From Lytechinus variegatus (Eukaryota; Echinodermata; Echinoidea; Temnopleuroida; Toxopneustidae): DNA of 64,000 nt. A model generated the notes under the pieces. That model saw only the letters and a program-made list of their open reading frames with translations. It did no database searches and was not told the DNA's origin. The number at the start of each line of letters is the position of its first letter. Position 1 is the stretch's first letter. The position numbers and the translations under genes were made by a program. Location: the NCBI RefSeq assembly GCF_018143015.1, contig NC_054742.1, positions 52,709,195-52,773,194 of the forward strand, given 5' to 3'. Positions 14,401 to 26,500 of the stretch are shown here, piece after piece.

Positions 14401-15898
14401 CGCCACTAACCTCTCAAAGCTGATATATGACGAGCTGACCATCACACTTATATCATTCTCTGATGTATTATTTCGATGGTGCCCAATCAATCACATACAT
14501 CCCATATGGCCTCTTAGTCATGAGAAACCAGATAATATACGAGAGGCATATGGCGGGCTAAAAACAAAGGAGATCCCTTGATATAATCAACGAAGAGAAG
14601 ATAAGTTTCACTCAGTCGACCTCAGCATGCAACCCTAAAAACAAAAACAAACTAAAGTCAAACGATTGTAAGTGATAATCAGAAGGATTTAAATTTTCTA
14701 GGACTCTAATACTTTCCTTCCAAACAGGGCCTTTTCCCCTGTTTTGGGGGGGGGGGGGGGGGATCACCTTCTTACCCACTGAGATAAAGACCTACAGCAG
14801 TTTACTGATGCATAAGATGAAGTGCCTGCCGTAAACGGAGTGTCATTTATAAATAATTTACAAGTCCCTTCCTTCCTTACCCAGCTTCCTTAACCTTCAC
14901 TGTGTCTATCTGAAGAAGAGCTTTAAACGATCAACCACTTATATCATGAGAAACTAGTGACACAAATTGTAAGGAAGTTTCACACGGTCCAAAATTTGAG
15001 GTCCCTGGGGAAAGAAAATAGGGATGGAAAGGTGAAAGACTGTGACCGCCATCAGACAGAAAATGTGACGTCAAACTTTGATCAACTCTGATTAGCCGGA
15101 CCTTTTGTATTCTCGACACCACCTAATGCAGGATGAATATTCCACACGGATCGAATTTGAAACCCATCTGGTCACGGTGTATCAACAATCTCGTGGCATT
15201 TCTCAACGATTCAAAGACGGTCGGGGTTATTATATCTCTTCTTAGGCTAAACTGTCAATAAAAAAACAACAACAAGTGCGTGATAAACGAAAACCAATCT
15301 GACATTGACAAACAATGAATCGAACATGACATAATATAATCAGTCTACCCCCTTTCAAAAAATCCCCATACTTAACCATAGTTTGTATATTTTTTGTTTA
15401 ACGTAAACTTGAAGTATTTTCTTGATATTTAGCTAAACGTGTTTTGAGTCATAATTAAGATTCTTCATTTGCCTCCGCTGTTAAACATTTTTTCATTTGT
15501 CTCCGCTGTTAAACATTTTTTTTCGACTTCAATGTTTCATCAAGCTTTTTTATGCCTTTTCCTCGATTCCTCATCACACTGGGATATAAAATTTATAACA
15601 ATAATCATGTTCATTGAGTAAAGTATCTACAATAAGTAATCGAGATGATACCGATTACAAAGATACTTCTTTGTAAATATTGTATTTATCTGTTTTTATT
15701 TTCTTGACAGGTCTATTCTTAGCGATGGTTGGAGGTCCAAAGAGCGTGGTACTCCTGCTGATCGGATTGGGGTGCATCTTCATTCCTCTCCTACTCTTCC
15801 TAGTAATATGCCTTCTCATCAGGTGTAGAAGAAAGTACTCACATCCGGGAACTAGACACATGCGAATGAACGAATCATCGCCGCCAGCCAATGTGTAA
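9191..15898 (+). CDS. Small multi-span membrane protein, C-terminal two exons (5' part not certain)
   Basis: Two exons, 9191-9280 and 15711-15898, join in phase 1. The first follows TATTATTCAG and ends at G|GTAAGT; the second follows TTCTTGACAG and runs to a TAA at 15896. The joined frame has a Cys cluster (CKVCGGLHCGPG), a hydrophobic segment of about 17 residues (LILGIVACIYFIIILP), a short GGPK turn and a longer segment (SVVLLLIGLGCIFIPLLLFL), then a basic stop-transfer RCRRK and a polar tail ending PPANV. This is a membrane-hairpin topology with a cytosolic C terminus, inferred from the positive-inside rule. The intron is 6.4 kb and filled with repeats. I do not recognise the family, so no function is proposed. 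The upstream exon must end in phase 1; candidates at 5244-5418 or 5260-5407 are weak. Confidence 0.6.
9397..9560. repeat. Mixed microsatellite with a 17-base G run
   Basis: (GGT)n passes into 17 consecutive G (9411-9427), followed by GAT/GAC, (AGT)n and (AAT)n blocks. Non-coding, intronic. Confidence 0.85.
9760..9936. repeat. (ATC)n microsatellite
   Basis: Long runs of ATC interrupted by ACC, GCC and one unique island (ATTGGCAACATCTC). Poly-Ile and poly-Met/Asp frames on either strand are artefacts. Confidence 0.9.
10312..11402 (+). pseudogene. 5'-truncated, frameshifted LINE ORF2 end with poly(A) tail
   Basis: Frame shifts near 10620-10640 and 10800-10830 break a frame that otherwise runs to a stop at about 11152. 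The final third holds the motif typical of non-LTR retrotransposon C termini: C-x2-C-x7-H-x4-C (TFCNVHRETVTHLLCECTC) followed by IWDRFEQW. Upstream text (LNNRGVRFVNDILD, LQEKYNV) resembles the post-polymerase region of L1/Tx1-like elements. A roughly 240-bp 3' UTR ends in AATAAAATCC and an A run at 11390-11402. The copy lies between (TA)n tracts, so the target was probably a TA microsatellite. It has no start and cannot be active. Confidence 0.75.
11403..11430. repeat. (TA)n microsatellite
   Basis: About 14 TA units directly follow the LINE poly(A) tail. A matching TA tract (about 10285-10311) precedes the LINE, consistent with insertion into a TA repeat. Confidence 0.85.
13619..13865. mobile_element. 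MITE with CACTGTTA termini
   Basis: The 247-bp block starts CACTGTTAAAAAA and ends with the complement of CACTGTTAGAAAA. Inside are repeated TTACAG/CTGTAA words (TCTGTAAATT, CCTGTAAGATTAC, CGGTAAGATTACAG). No coding capacity. Confidence 0.6.
14746..14762 (+). repeat. 17-base G homopolymer
   Basis: An uninterrupted G run flanked by CCCCTGTTTT. Similar tracts recur across the window; see the findings. Confidence 0.9.
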
Positions 15899-18800
15899 CG
15901 GGAAAAATGGCGCGTTTCTTCTTTTTTTCTTGAGACCATTGACGTTCGCTATCGTAACCGCCAAGATGGAGAACGAAGTACATGCACCCGGTCATCGGTG
16001 TTTTAAAGAGTCATCGGCACCCATCAATTTCTAACGAGAGGAGTGTGATGGTCTCCAATCTAACAAAATGAAGTGGATGTCTTCATCTTTCTTTAAAGTT
16101 GGTCGCTCTGGAGTTATCAGTGATGATGTAACTGCATGGACTGCCGAGTGTGGGTGCGTTTTGCGGTGAGATGGAAAGGATAGTAGTCTTCTTCTTCTCC
16201 TGCTTCTTGGTGATTTCCTGGATATTCCTGCAATTCATGACAACGGACCACCAATTATAAAGAGAGATGGGTCCCATCGTCTACGACTTCCCCTGACGTG
16301 TGTTCAAGTTTAAAAGTCTGTATATATAGGATTGACAAAACATTGATGTGATCATAATGATCCGTTCTAACCTCCACGTCATAATAGCTTGAGTGAACTA
16401 TTCGATTGTATATATTTATCAAAGGTGAAGACTTGAATAATGGCATAGCCTGACAAACAAAACGTAATCTTCAGTGAATTCAGGCAACCTTCTCTTGCCT
16501 GTACTCAGAAGTATACAATATGTTCTACATGTTTGTGATGATAACAAGTTTGATCAGGGAAGATTCCCACTTCCCTGGTTTGATCATGTTTGAAGTAGAA
16601 GTGACATGTCCATGATTTTTAAATGTACAGTATAGTTATAGATGAAAGTGCCGAAGAGACGCAACGCAGGGTATACGCATTAAAATGGATATTTTTTTTT
16701 AAAGAAAGATCCATACATGATGATGACTGCCATGGTAACAAGGGGTATTTATATTACGATGTTTGGCTGTTTTTATTGCCTGAAAATTGTAACAAACATG
16801 CACCATGCTTGTTGTATATAGTCTCGATGACGCGCTTTTTATTTATTTAACATGTTGTGTCTCTGCTCTTGGAGGATATTATCATCTGAAAGGTTGTTAC
16901 ATCACGCGAACAAAAGAAAACTAAACCACATTACCCACGCTCTTTTCATGGATCATCCCGCCAAAACACAGTCAAAATATTTGAGAATCACATGGTTATT
17001 TTCATGCTTTTTGATTGAACCCCACAGATTTCCCCCAAAAAACAAATGAAGCAAATCAGAACGCAAACCCAATTACTCGCAAAGGGCACAAATATCAACA
17101 AGGTTAGAGCTGTACTTTATCAATGCCAAAGAGTGTCATGAATGTAGAGCAAATAAAAGACCATCTAGGAAGTATATTTGCAATGACGCCGCCATTATGG
17201 CTATTGCAGATGTTCAACTTCATCCTGAAAAAAAACAAGGTGCTGTGAATACAATATAGGCCTGTTCAAACCCTTCTATATTTAGATTACTCTTGGACGA
17301 GTATAGAATATAGACAAACTTGAAATATTCATAATGGTGAGGCACATGGGAGCAAGATATTTTACAGTTTCTTCTTATTTAAAGACCAATTGCCCTTCGC
17401 GAGGGGTAGATAATCTTATAGGGGTACATGAATTTTCTGTTGGCACTTTATCTACAACAAAGGGGTGTACATGCAGGGGATAGGAGCAGAAAGAGTTAAC
17501 GAAACTCGAATTCAAACCAATCAAAATCGCCCATTTAGGACTTCGGTTTGATTCCCCCCCCTACAACTGGCCCCAGGTACATTCCATGAATTACCATTCC
17601 TTTGGCTCAATATCAATTAATTGGTATTTTATTTGGGCGCAACGATGTCTGTTGTATTAGCCGATGATATCGAGTTGACTTTTGTGAAGATGGAGAAAAG
17701 AATGGAGACCTGGTATTGATCATTACATTTCTTGAAACAAAATAATGTCTAGAATGATTCGTGTGAAACATCATCATGAATGATCAGTACAGTTTTGATA
17801 GAACAAGTCTCTTCCACTTTCCTACAGATAACGTTTGGAGCACCGATCCATCAGGTTATTGATGAAAAGTGGGGGTGGAAGGGATTTTTTTTCCCTTGGC
17901 GATTTGAATGTGATTCATAAAACTGATTGCTCTGTAGTTTGTTGGATATCGACGAGTTTGGTTTCCTTTGGTTTGAAAGGGGGGGGGGGGGGCAGATTTT
18001 GGTATTGAAAGTACTTCAGACTTAAAAATATATATGTATAAATTAGGGTGATGATTGCGAAAGACGCCAACGTTTATTGCCATACCTGCCCCGGACTGTT
18101 ATCATGCAAACCTGTCTCTGAGAAAAGGTTATTCAATCTTTGCTTATGACCTTTTCAGTCTTCTACCCCTCGCATACCTTCCCGTCTTCCCCGTCGGTCG
18201 CTCTCTCCTTTTTAGAATCAGACTAAATTTCTTGGAGAAAGGGTAAGCAGAGAAGACCCCAAACTGCTAAGACTCAGTAAATTGAGGGCCAGCAGGAAAT
18301 GAATAGAGGAAATCCAACACTAGGCTAGGAGCAACTGGAAAGTCTATGTTATGACGAGGGTGTGGGGAAGAAAAAGGGTACATGATTATAAAAAAAAAAC
18401 CTCGGTGAACTCGGGTCGGAGGAAAGCATTTGAGAAAATATTTAAGCACCGTCCGGTGTTTGAGGCATTTAGGGTAATACATCTAAAGTAATGTTGCATC
18501 CATTATAACCACATTCAAACGCAGACAAGAATTATTCTCAGAGGTTTCGTTGCGGTTTCTTTATAATGGATTAATACAATGATCATGTACATGCCACTTG
18601 GTATGATTGATGCATGCATCATGATTGCAGTTTTTAGAATAGTGTAGCTTCTTCCCGGTGTGAAATAACTATTCTAAAGCCTTTCCTATAATGAATTGAT
18701 GAGATAATAGAATTGATAACAAAGTCGTAAAACTTTCACGTATGCAATCCCCAAGATGAAACAAAATTGAAATTATTCACTTTTATCACACATCCTTCTA

Positions 18801-20579
18801 CGGTCTTATTATCTTGACTAGAACTCGATATTCATATTTGAGAGTATAATTGAAAATATGAAGATCAATAATTGTCAGATTTCAAAGGATCATCTTGGGT
18901 CAGGATTTCAGAGAGAAATATTTTGTTTTTCTTTTTGAATGAAACAAATCACGGTAACTTATTCTAAGAATGGAAGAAGACAGAATATTACAGAACAGAA
19001 TGTCGAATATTGACAAAGTATGTGAAAGATTATCTGATCATTTAAAGTCGACGTATACCTGCACTTTTTTTAAATTTCGAGTAATGTTATTAGTCAAATA
19101 GAATAATGTAGGTCCAAATATATTCCAGAGATGTATAATTAAAACAAACGGTGTGATGAAACAATAAATAATTATTCCAGTAGTTCTTTTATATCAATGG
19201 TAAGAGTCAATATTAACCGTATGCACCTTACAGACAACGAAAGCACGAATATTGAATTGTGATATTTGTAAAGGTAATCTGTACTATATCATTTCCAGCT
19301 TGTAAGTACGCTTAATGTTTTTGTGTTAATATCTTATCAATTTGACTTTGTGTTTGTGTCTGTTATGATAAGTTATTTTGTACTATTATGCTGAAAGAGA
19401 CGAAATGTGCCTATTTCTTTGAATTTTTGCAAATATTATATTTTCCATGCTTGAGAGGAATTGAGAATGGGTTCGAAGTTTAATGATCGTATTATATACA
19501 GCTGCAATATTTTGTAAAAAGCCAAATAATACTTGCTTAAAGCTGAAATGTTAAGTGTGTTAGGAAGCGGTTGTGCAATCTGAAGTCAAACTCACGTCCA
19601 TTAAATAGTTTGATGCTTTTAGGTTTTTTTTATATAATGGCTGAATAATATATAAATAATGTCACAAACATCGTATTATTTTTTTTATAGAAAATACCAG
19701 CCAGATACAAGTATAGCTAATGTACCACCCTTGTTCTTTTTTAAATAGTGGTTAGAATCTTTATTGTTTCGACCTTACAAAGAATACATGATTTGGCATT
19801 ATATTTGTAATAGTTTTATAATTATGAACCAACTTATTACATATTTTAGTGTGTTGTTTTGTTATTTGAATATTAAATTGAATTTAAATGAAACTTATAG
19901 TTACATAATTTCATCCCACCTCGATTTAAGGTATATAGACAATCTTAAATTATCTGCTTGTGAATATTCTTTATCCTTGACGAGCAAATTCAAAATTTAA
20001 TTATATTCAAAGGAAATGTTATCATGATTATGTTCTGTGTGACGTCAATTCGCATACTAATTATTAAGAATCACAACTCAGTGAAATACATAATACTGTT
20101 TAATATTATTAACAAGCTTTTAGTTTTAAAGTAAGTTTAGCTTTCTTTATTGATTTCAAAATCAAATTTTGGTATTAACATTCTTTTGCAATGCTGATCA
20201 AAACCAATGCAATTGTTTGTTTCCCTCCATCATTTTACATAATTACATTTCATGAGACAAAGTATAAGAATGTGCATTTATCTGTTTTATCTAACGATTT
20301 TAAGAGTAGAATATCATGACGAAAAGGTCGCCAACTTTTGAATGATGATCAATTCATTCCATCGCATCGTTGGGTCCAACATTCCAAGTTATACACCAAA
20401 AATAGAAGTGAACATAAAAAGACCCTAAACGAACTGCATGTCGAGATTTACGATTATACCAAAAGAGAGAATAATGTCCTAAATAGTATTGTTGAAGTTA
20501 ACACATACTTTTGATGTGGGGAGGGGGTATAGGTTAAGACGGTCAAGTCTGACATATACAATCTGGTGGCAATTACATT
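15899..20579 (+). other. 3' flank of the membrane-protein gene, no further gene seen
   Basis: The sequence after the TAA at 15896 is AT-rich with short frames only. The 3' UTR probably occupies its first part, but several AATAAA-like words (for example near 17150) prevent choosing a cleavage site. A 14-base G run sits at 17979-17992. The 78-aa frame at 19764 is AT-biased and unsupported. Confidence 0.4.
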
Positions 20580-20712
20580 CATGTTCGTAAGTCAAGAGTG
20601 ACTCTAAGACTGGTGATCCTTGTGCTAAATGATATTCGTCATTACATGTTGATTAGTGATTACTTAGCACGTAAGAAAGGTTCACCAGTCGTTATGAAAC
20701 ACCCACCTAGGC
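20580..20712. mobile_element. Short inverted-repeat MITE (family also at 30.1 and 39.2 kb)
   Basis: It contains ACTGGTGATCCTT on the left and GAAAGGTTCACCAGTCGTT on the right, with GTTCGTAAGTCAAGAGTGAC at the outer left edge. The same arrangement, including GACTGGTGATCC and GGTTCACCAGT, occurs at 39185-39335. A more diverged copy lies at about 30080-30230. Three dispersed copies support a mobile family. Confidence 0.55.
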
Positions 20713-21782
20713 CCCGTATCAAAAATCCCAGCAATTGATCGTTAGGCTGTTTTCTACGATTGATCACAAAGTGCGTATGATCAATCGCTAAGCTAAAGGT
20801 AACAGCCCCCCCCCCCTGGTTGTAATATCTGAGAAAGCTATCTTTTTGTAATCATAAATTAATACTATGCACATTTATGAGGTCGTTTAATCAAGGCTAC
20901 CAAATATAGATCTATTGCAGGTACACGGTGTTTTAAAGTTAGTCAGAAAAGGTTTAATGATGTAATGGACATTCGTATATAAAACATATTCGTTTTAATT
21001 TTGCTTAAAAAATATTTGTTTATAAACCTTTGCGAAATAACGTGAGGGAAAGATGTAACGTGTTTAAACGAAAATAGTATAGAAACTGTGTAATACAATG
21101 ATTCAAACAATGAATTATTATTAACACTTATATCAGTTTCATTTTGAAATGCGCTTTGAAATTAAAATGCGAATTGATTTATTACTAAAATCAGCTGTTT
21201 ATATTCGTTTTTATTGTTATCATACAAAAATAATAATTCGCCATTGGATCCACCTATTAGTCCTTCCTTACTTATTTGGTTCATAAAGAGGCAAAGGCTT
21301 TTAGGTTCCTAGATTCACAATTTGCAAAAGAAAATCAAAATCTAATATTTTTCCCTTTTTGCTTCTTTCATCCAACTATTGTGTTTTCCTCTCTTTCACC
21401 GTGACTATTCCTTTTCATTTCACATTCCCTTCCCTTCTTTCCTTTATGCTCTCAGCTGTCTAACTTTAAGTATACTGGTCAGGGAGGGATGAGCCAGCAG
21501 CGAGGCGACGAGGCTGTTTCGGTCTTTGATGCCCAAATATGCTAATTCCCCCCCCCCCAAAGGTAGAGGATTGCAGGATCGTTTGGCACCCCATTCATTT
21601 ATCTTGGGCCTCATTCCCCCCCCCCTTGATCCGCACCTGTAGTATGCAATATATTACGATGGTCATTTTCATATATAGTATTGCACACGTTTATTATATT
21701 TAAAAAAATAGATAAATAAATAAATAAAAGGTCGGGAAATTAGGGGTGGTGTGGATTCAATCACCTTCAGCCCCCCCCCCCC

Positions 21783-22952
21783 CAGGGTGACCAGAGGTCC
21801 CGTATTTCCCGGGATTGTCCCGTATTTTGCTCCTTTGTCCCGGCGTCCCGATAAACCCTTCCCGGGAAGGCTATTTCAGTGTCCCGTATTTAAGAATATT
21901 GAACAAAATGTAGTTAATACATTTAAAAGTGATGAATTTTCATCAAATAACCGACAGATGACGAAGCAGAGATAACAATGAAACTAATTTGGAGATGTAA
22001 TCGGTGGAACAAATTATTGAGTTTTCATAACTAGATCTTGTTGTTTCAGCTTTCGTTTTGAGTCTTGTTTGTGTATGATGTTCCATCTAATTCTTAAGTT
22101 TGACAATGTTTTACTTTGAAATTTTATTGTCTAAAACATTTTAGTTTTTCAAAATTCTAAAAATGTATCAAGCACCAAATATCATTATGATTTTTGTTAG
22201 ATGACTGGATTTTTTGTTTACTTGAAGTTTTAACTTTTTTCCTCTTTCTTTCTTTTGTTCATCTTTATATCCTTCCTGCTTGCCCTTTTTTGTTCCATCT
22301 ATCTTTATTTCCGATCTTTTTTTTCCTCTTTCTCTCTCTCTCTGTTCATTTGTCTTTCTTTCCTTCTTTCTGATTTCCTTTATTAAATTTCATTTTTTAT
22401 TTCCTGAATTCATCTTGCTTCCTTCTCCCTTTCTCTCTTTTTTTTGTTCTTTCTCTCCTTCCATTATTTTCTCTTTCTTTCATTCTCTCTTCCCTTCATT
22501 CTTTCCTCCTTTCTTTCATTATTTATTATATATTTCCTTCTAATTCTTTTCCCTTATCATTTCTAATTATTTCCCTTCCTTCCTCCCTTCCTGTTTTCTT
22601 CTTTGTTTCTTTCTTCCAAAGAATGAGGGAAACATTTTTCTTTCCTTCATTCTTTCTTTTCACCCCTTTTTTCTTATTTTCTTTTTCTCCTTTATTTTGT
22701 CTTTCACACATTTATTCATCTTCCCTTCCTTTCTTTCTTTCTATATTCATTTCAAAGAATGACGGAAACCTTTTCTCTCTTTTATTCTTTCTTTCATCCT
22801 TCTTTTATTCTAACTTTCTTTAATTTTTTCTCTACATTTCCCCTTCAGTTCGTTTTTTCTTTCTTTCTTTTCACAAGTCTAACATTGTGTATTTTTGTTG
22901 ATCCTTTTTGTCGATTGTCCCGTATTTCATTTTGTGAAATCTGGTCACCCTG
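21783..22952. mobile_element. hAT-like non-autonomous element, TIR CAGGGTGACCAGA
   Basis: The left end reads CAGGGTGACCAGAGGTCCCG and the right end is the complement of CAGGGTGACCAGATTTCAC. Subterminal GTCCCGTATTT words recur near both ends. The element lies between C runs (GCCCCCCC on each side), so an 8-bp target duplication is possible but cannot be proved. The 1170-bp length and CAGGG ends fit hAT MITEs. The interior is mainly a pyrimidine tract, not a transposase. Confidence 0.65.
22222..22895 (+). repeat. Long polypyrimidine tract (TTTC/TTCC-rich)
   Basis: About 670 bases are almost only T and C on this strand, in irregular TTTC, TTCC and TCTC words. A short imperfect duplication, CAAAGAATGA(G/C)GGAAAC, occurs at about 22617 and 22753. 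The Phe/Ser-rich frames here are artefacts. It lies inside the element at 21783-22952. Confidence 0.85.
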
Positions 22953-23219
22953 GCCCCCCCCCCCCTCCGGCATCCAATATAATAATAATCATACTCTAGT
23001 ACTTTTTTGGTGAAACAGCAATACTGAATGAATATGTTCTTATACAGGCACATACACTTGGTTTTCGCAAAGTACACAATCATGACAATGCAGAGTCTGA
23101 AGTAGTGACACTAGAGTCACTTATGCACATTTTTTATGTACCGCGATTGCTTTGGGTTTGGAGTCTGTAACCACCCTAAATAAGGAATTGTTAAAGTGTC
23201 AAATTGAGTCTGTACTTGC

Positions 23220-23554
23220 AGACTAACTAATAATGGCTCGAGTAAAACTAGGTCAGTTCAAATCCTATGCGCGTTCTGCGTCATCAATGGATTGTCGCGT
23301 AGCAATGACATCATCAAAGGGTTTTCGCGTAAGACACAGCTACGTCATCAAGTCGCGCCCTCTGACCTACTTGCCATTGTTTACAAACAGACTGGTTTTT
23401 GGCAACGTGAAGCTTCCGAAACACAAACGTTATTCGAGATTGAGGAACGAAAGCATTGACAAAAAACAATTGAGTGATAAATTTTCAAAGATCAAAGCAA
23501 CTTTCGGGGCTATGTAGGCTTTCAAAAAACGTTGACGAATTTTATATCAGAAAC
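23220..23554 (+). promoter_or_regulatory. CpG-rich 5' flank of the 332-aa gene
   Basis: CpG density is much higher than in the surroundings (GCGCGTT, GTCGCGTAG, TTTTCGCG, AAGTCGCGCCC). ACGTCATCA/TGACATCATCA words resemble CREB/ATF-type sites. It directly precedes the first ATG of the gene at 23555, so a promoter plus 5' UTR is the simplest reading. The 94-aa frame starting at 23233 has no other support. Confidence 0.4.
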
Positions 23555-26500
23555 ATGCTTTTCCATAAAGTGGCAATTGGACTTTGTTCTTTAATAATCG
23601 TTCACCCAGCATTGAAACTATTTGGCATTACTTGGGATAAGGAGACAGTAGATATTGACGTCATCACAGCTACCGAAGACGAAGAAATGAGGTAAGATTG
23701 CAAATTACACCATCTCCGTTTTTATTTTTCAGGCTAACATAGACCTTGGCCTAATTTGGATCTATAGGACTTTGCTTAACTTCACACGATTTTTTTTTCA
23801 CAGTTTTGTGGTAATATAAAGAGAGGAAAAGAAGAGAAAGATATAGGGCCTAGAGTAAGTCGTAGAACGGGACAAAAAAAAAAGAGGAGGCGGAGAAAGG
23901 GAAAAGGAGAACAATAAGGAGAGAGAGAGAGAGTCGAAGAAAAGGGGAAAGGATGACGAAGAAAATGCAAAAATGAAGTGAAAAGAACAAAAGAAATAAA
24001 AGAAAATTGAAGAACAAGGAAAAGACGAAGAATAAAAAAGAAGAGGAAGGTGGGACTAAGAAGAAAAAGAATGTATAAAATATCAAAAATCTATATCAAA
24101 AAAAGGAAAAGAGAAGGCACTGGAAATTCCATCCATTAAAATATTCACCATACCAGAGACAACCCAATGTGACGAGGGGCAAATAAGCTTCCAGCTTTAT
24201 GTCTCTATACATCCAAGTAAATTCAAGTAAATAAGAACGAGAGAGAGGAGAATGAGGGGGGGGGGGCCCATTGAGGTCTGCCTATGCCCGACATTTTCTT
24301 AATAAAAAACAAAATCAAACATAAGATATGGGTGAGGTACTGGACTTCATCATGTTATTCACAAGGGTTTTGATTTCGAGCATCTTTCAAGGACTCTTTT
24401 CACGTTTCAGTAGTAGGTTATAATTGGACGCTTAATTCGAGTGTTTTCGTTTTACCGTGAAGTCTAATTCGAGTGATCAGCGATGGCGTATTTTAATAGA
24501 GTGTGACATCTAATTAATCTGGAGTATTGAATAGGTGAGTGGTTGTCACACAGCATATAATTACAATTTGGATTTTGACTCAATACGTTCTGATATTTAG
24601 AGGAACACTTATTCAAAATAAATGTGTTCTGTCTGTAATAAAACAGCAACAATAGCAACATCAACAAAACCTTTCAGTAAATGATCATTACTCCTTAAAT
24701 TCATCAGCATTATAATAATTCTCATCATAAATAAACATCACGCTGTTTGGTATTGTTATATATCTTCCAGTACGAACGTCTATCACAATGGGGTCCTGTT
24801 TGGTGTGTGGGTAGCAGGGGTAGCCATCTCCATGGGCCGTTTGCTCTCTGCCATCTTCGGAGGATCCGGAAAGAATGGAATTGATGCAGAAACACAGGTA
24901 GGAATCAGCTTAGATAAACAAAGAACAGTATATAACTAAACTATTCTCTCCTTTACCCAAATCATATCAAGATAGTGATATAAGTAGAAATGTAGAATAA
25001 ATCCTGAGGTCTCTTAATTTTAACATTAAATCTGCATGGTTTCATTTGCGGTGCTATCCAAAATGAAAATCCTGCCAATACATTTGATATGGCACATGGT
25101 AATGATGTTAACATTAGCAACCCTTACTAGCCAACCTTTTCCCAGGCCTTTTCCCCAGTGGAAGTCGAGGTGAATCAGTTTCAGCTGCTACTATCATTGG
25201 CTTGAGAAAGAATAATACTGTTTGACAAAGAAAAAAGATGTCATGAAAACGGAACAATGCCAATAGGATGTGGGGAAGCCGTAGTCGAATCCCAGCGAAG
25301 TCATGTTAATATCTGATACGTGGGCCTTCTGCCATCTTGATATGGATAATATAGATCAGTTACATTAGCTGAAATTGCTCTCTTGGGTATAATACGTTAT
25401 TATGTAATCACTGGTGAAACATAAAATTTCCAGAATCACTTTGGATCTAAAGTGGATTGCCAAAGATTTTGTACTGCATTAAAGAACGTGTGATTTTCCT
25501 TATTTATGAAAATTGTCAAAATCATGTCTTCACTCTAATCTAGACTGACCACAAAACAGAAGAGAAAGAACTCGGCCAAGAACCAGAAGAAGATGAACTG
25601 AACATAGTCACAGGAAGAGAAGAACTCGACAAAGTGACAGAAATAGAAGCTAAAGGAATCAAAGTTATCAATCAGGTACATCAAAAAGATTAGTATTCAC
25701 ATCTGTGAAGGAGCGCCGTTAGGGTATGTGGGGGGGGGGGCAACAAACTGAGGGTTATATTATTTTTCAATATGAGAGTATCCTAATAACTATTGCTTCC
25801 ATATTATTTGCATTTATATGTTTTATATTAACAATTATAAAAGTTATGTAGCTGCCCCCCCCCCCTTAAAAAGAAAGAAAGAAGTAATAAAATATTATCT
25901 GATCCTTTCTTGAAAATCAATATAATTGTAAAGTGCTTCCAAAATAATGTGTTAATATCTTCCTTCTGTTTTCAATTTTTACATGCTTTACATCGTGATC
26001 ATCAGCACGGGACATGCGACTGGGTAAAAATACACTTGCAGGAATGTCAACATTTCTCACGCCTGGTCATGAATGTCAGAGTAATAATCCATACGATTGA
26101 TTGACAAGGTGACAAAAAATAACTACAACACCCCATCAAATCAGACAATAAAATCATTGTATATAATTTCTTGGCAGGAATCGTATATCAAATTAAAGGG
26201 AGTGAAACAGGAGAATGAAGACGATGATGACCCATTGAGAAGCCCACCAAACGACGATGTCACAACGCCAGTAGAAGTAGTTTCCAAAGAGGGCAAAGGC
26301 GAAGGGTCAAATATCGGTGACCCTAAACTTGATGAAAAGGAAGATAATGTAGTGAAATCTGCCACAAAAATCTCAGTTTACAAGCTTCCAGCAATTAAGC
26401 GCCATTCTTTCATGGTAAGTGTTGACCTCAGAGTGAAAATGATGGGATGTTTATATGATTGGAGTCAATCTTCCAGAACTAAAAATTTTCTTTTATGTAT

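Noticed and set aside
22280..22823. Phe/Ser-rich frames of 60-87 codons
   Set aside because: Products of the polypyrimidine tract.
23233..23517. 94-aa frame as a separate gene or first exon
   Set aside because: CpG-rich DNA often leaves open frames; no donor or recognisable motif. Better read as promoter/5' UTR.
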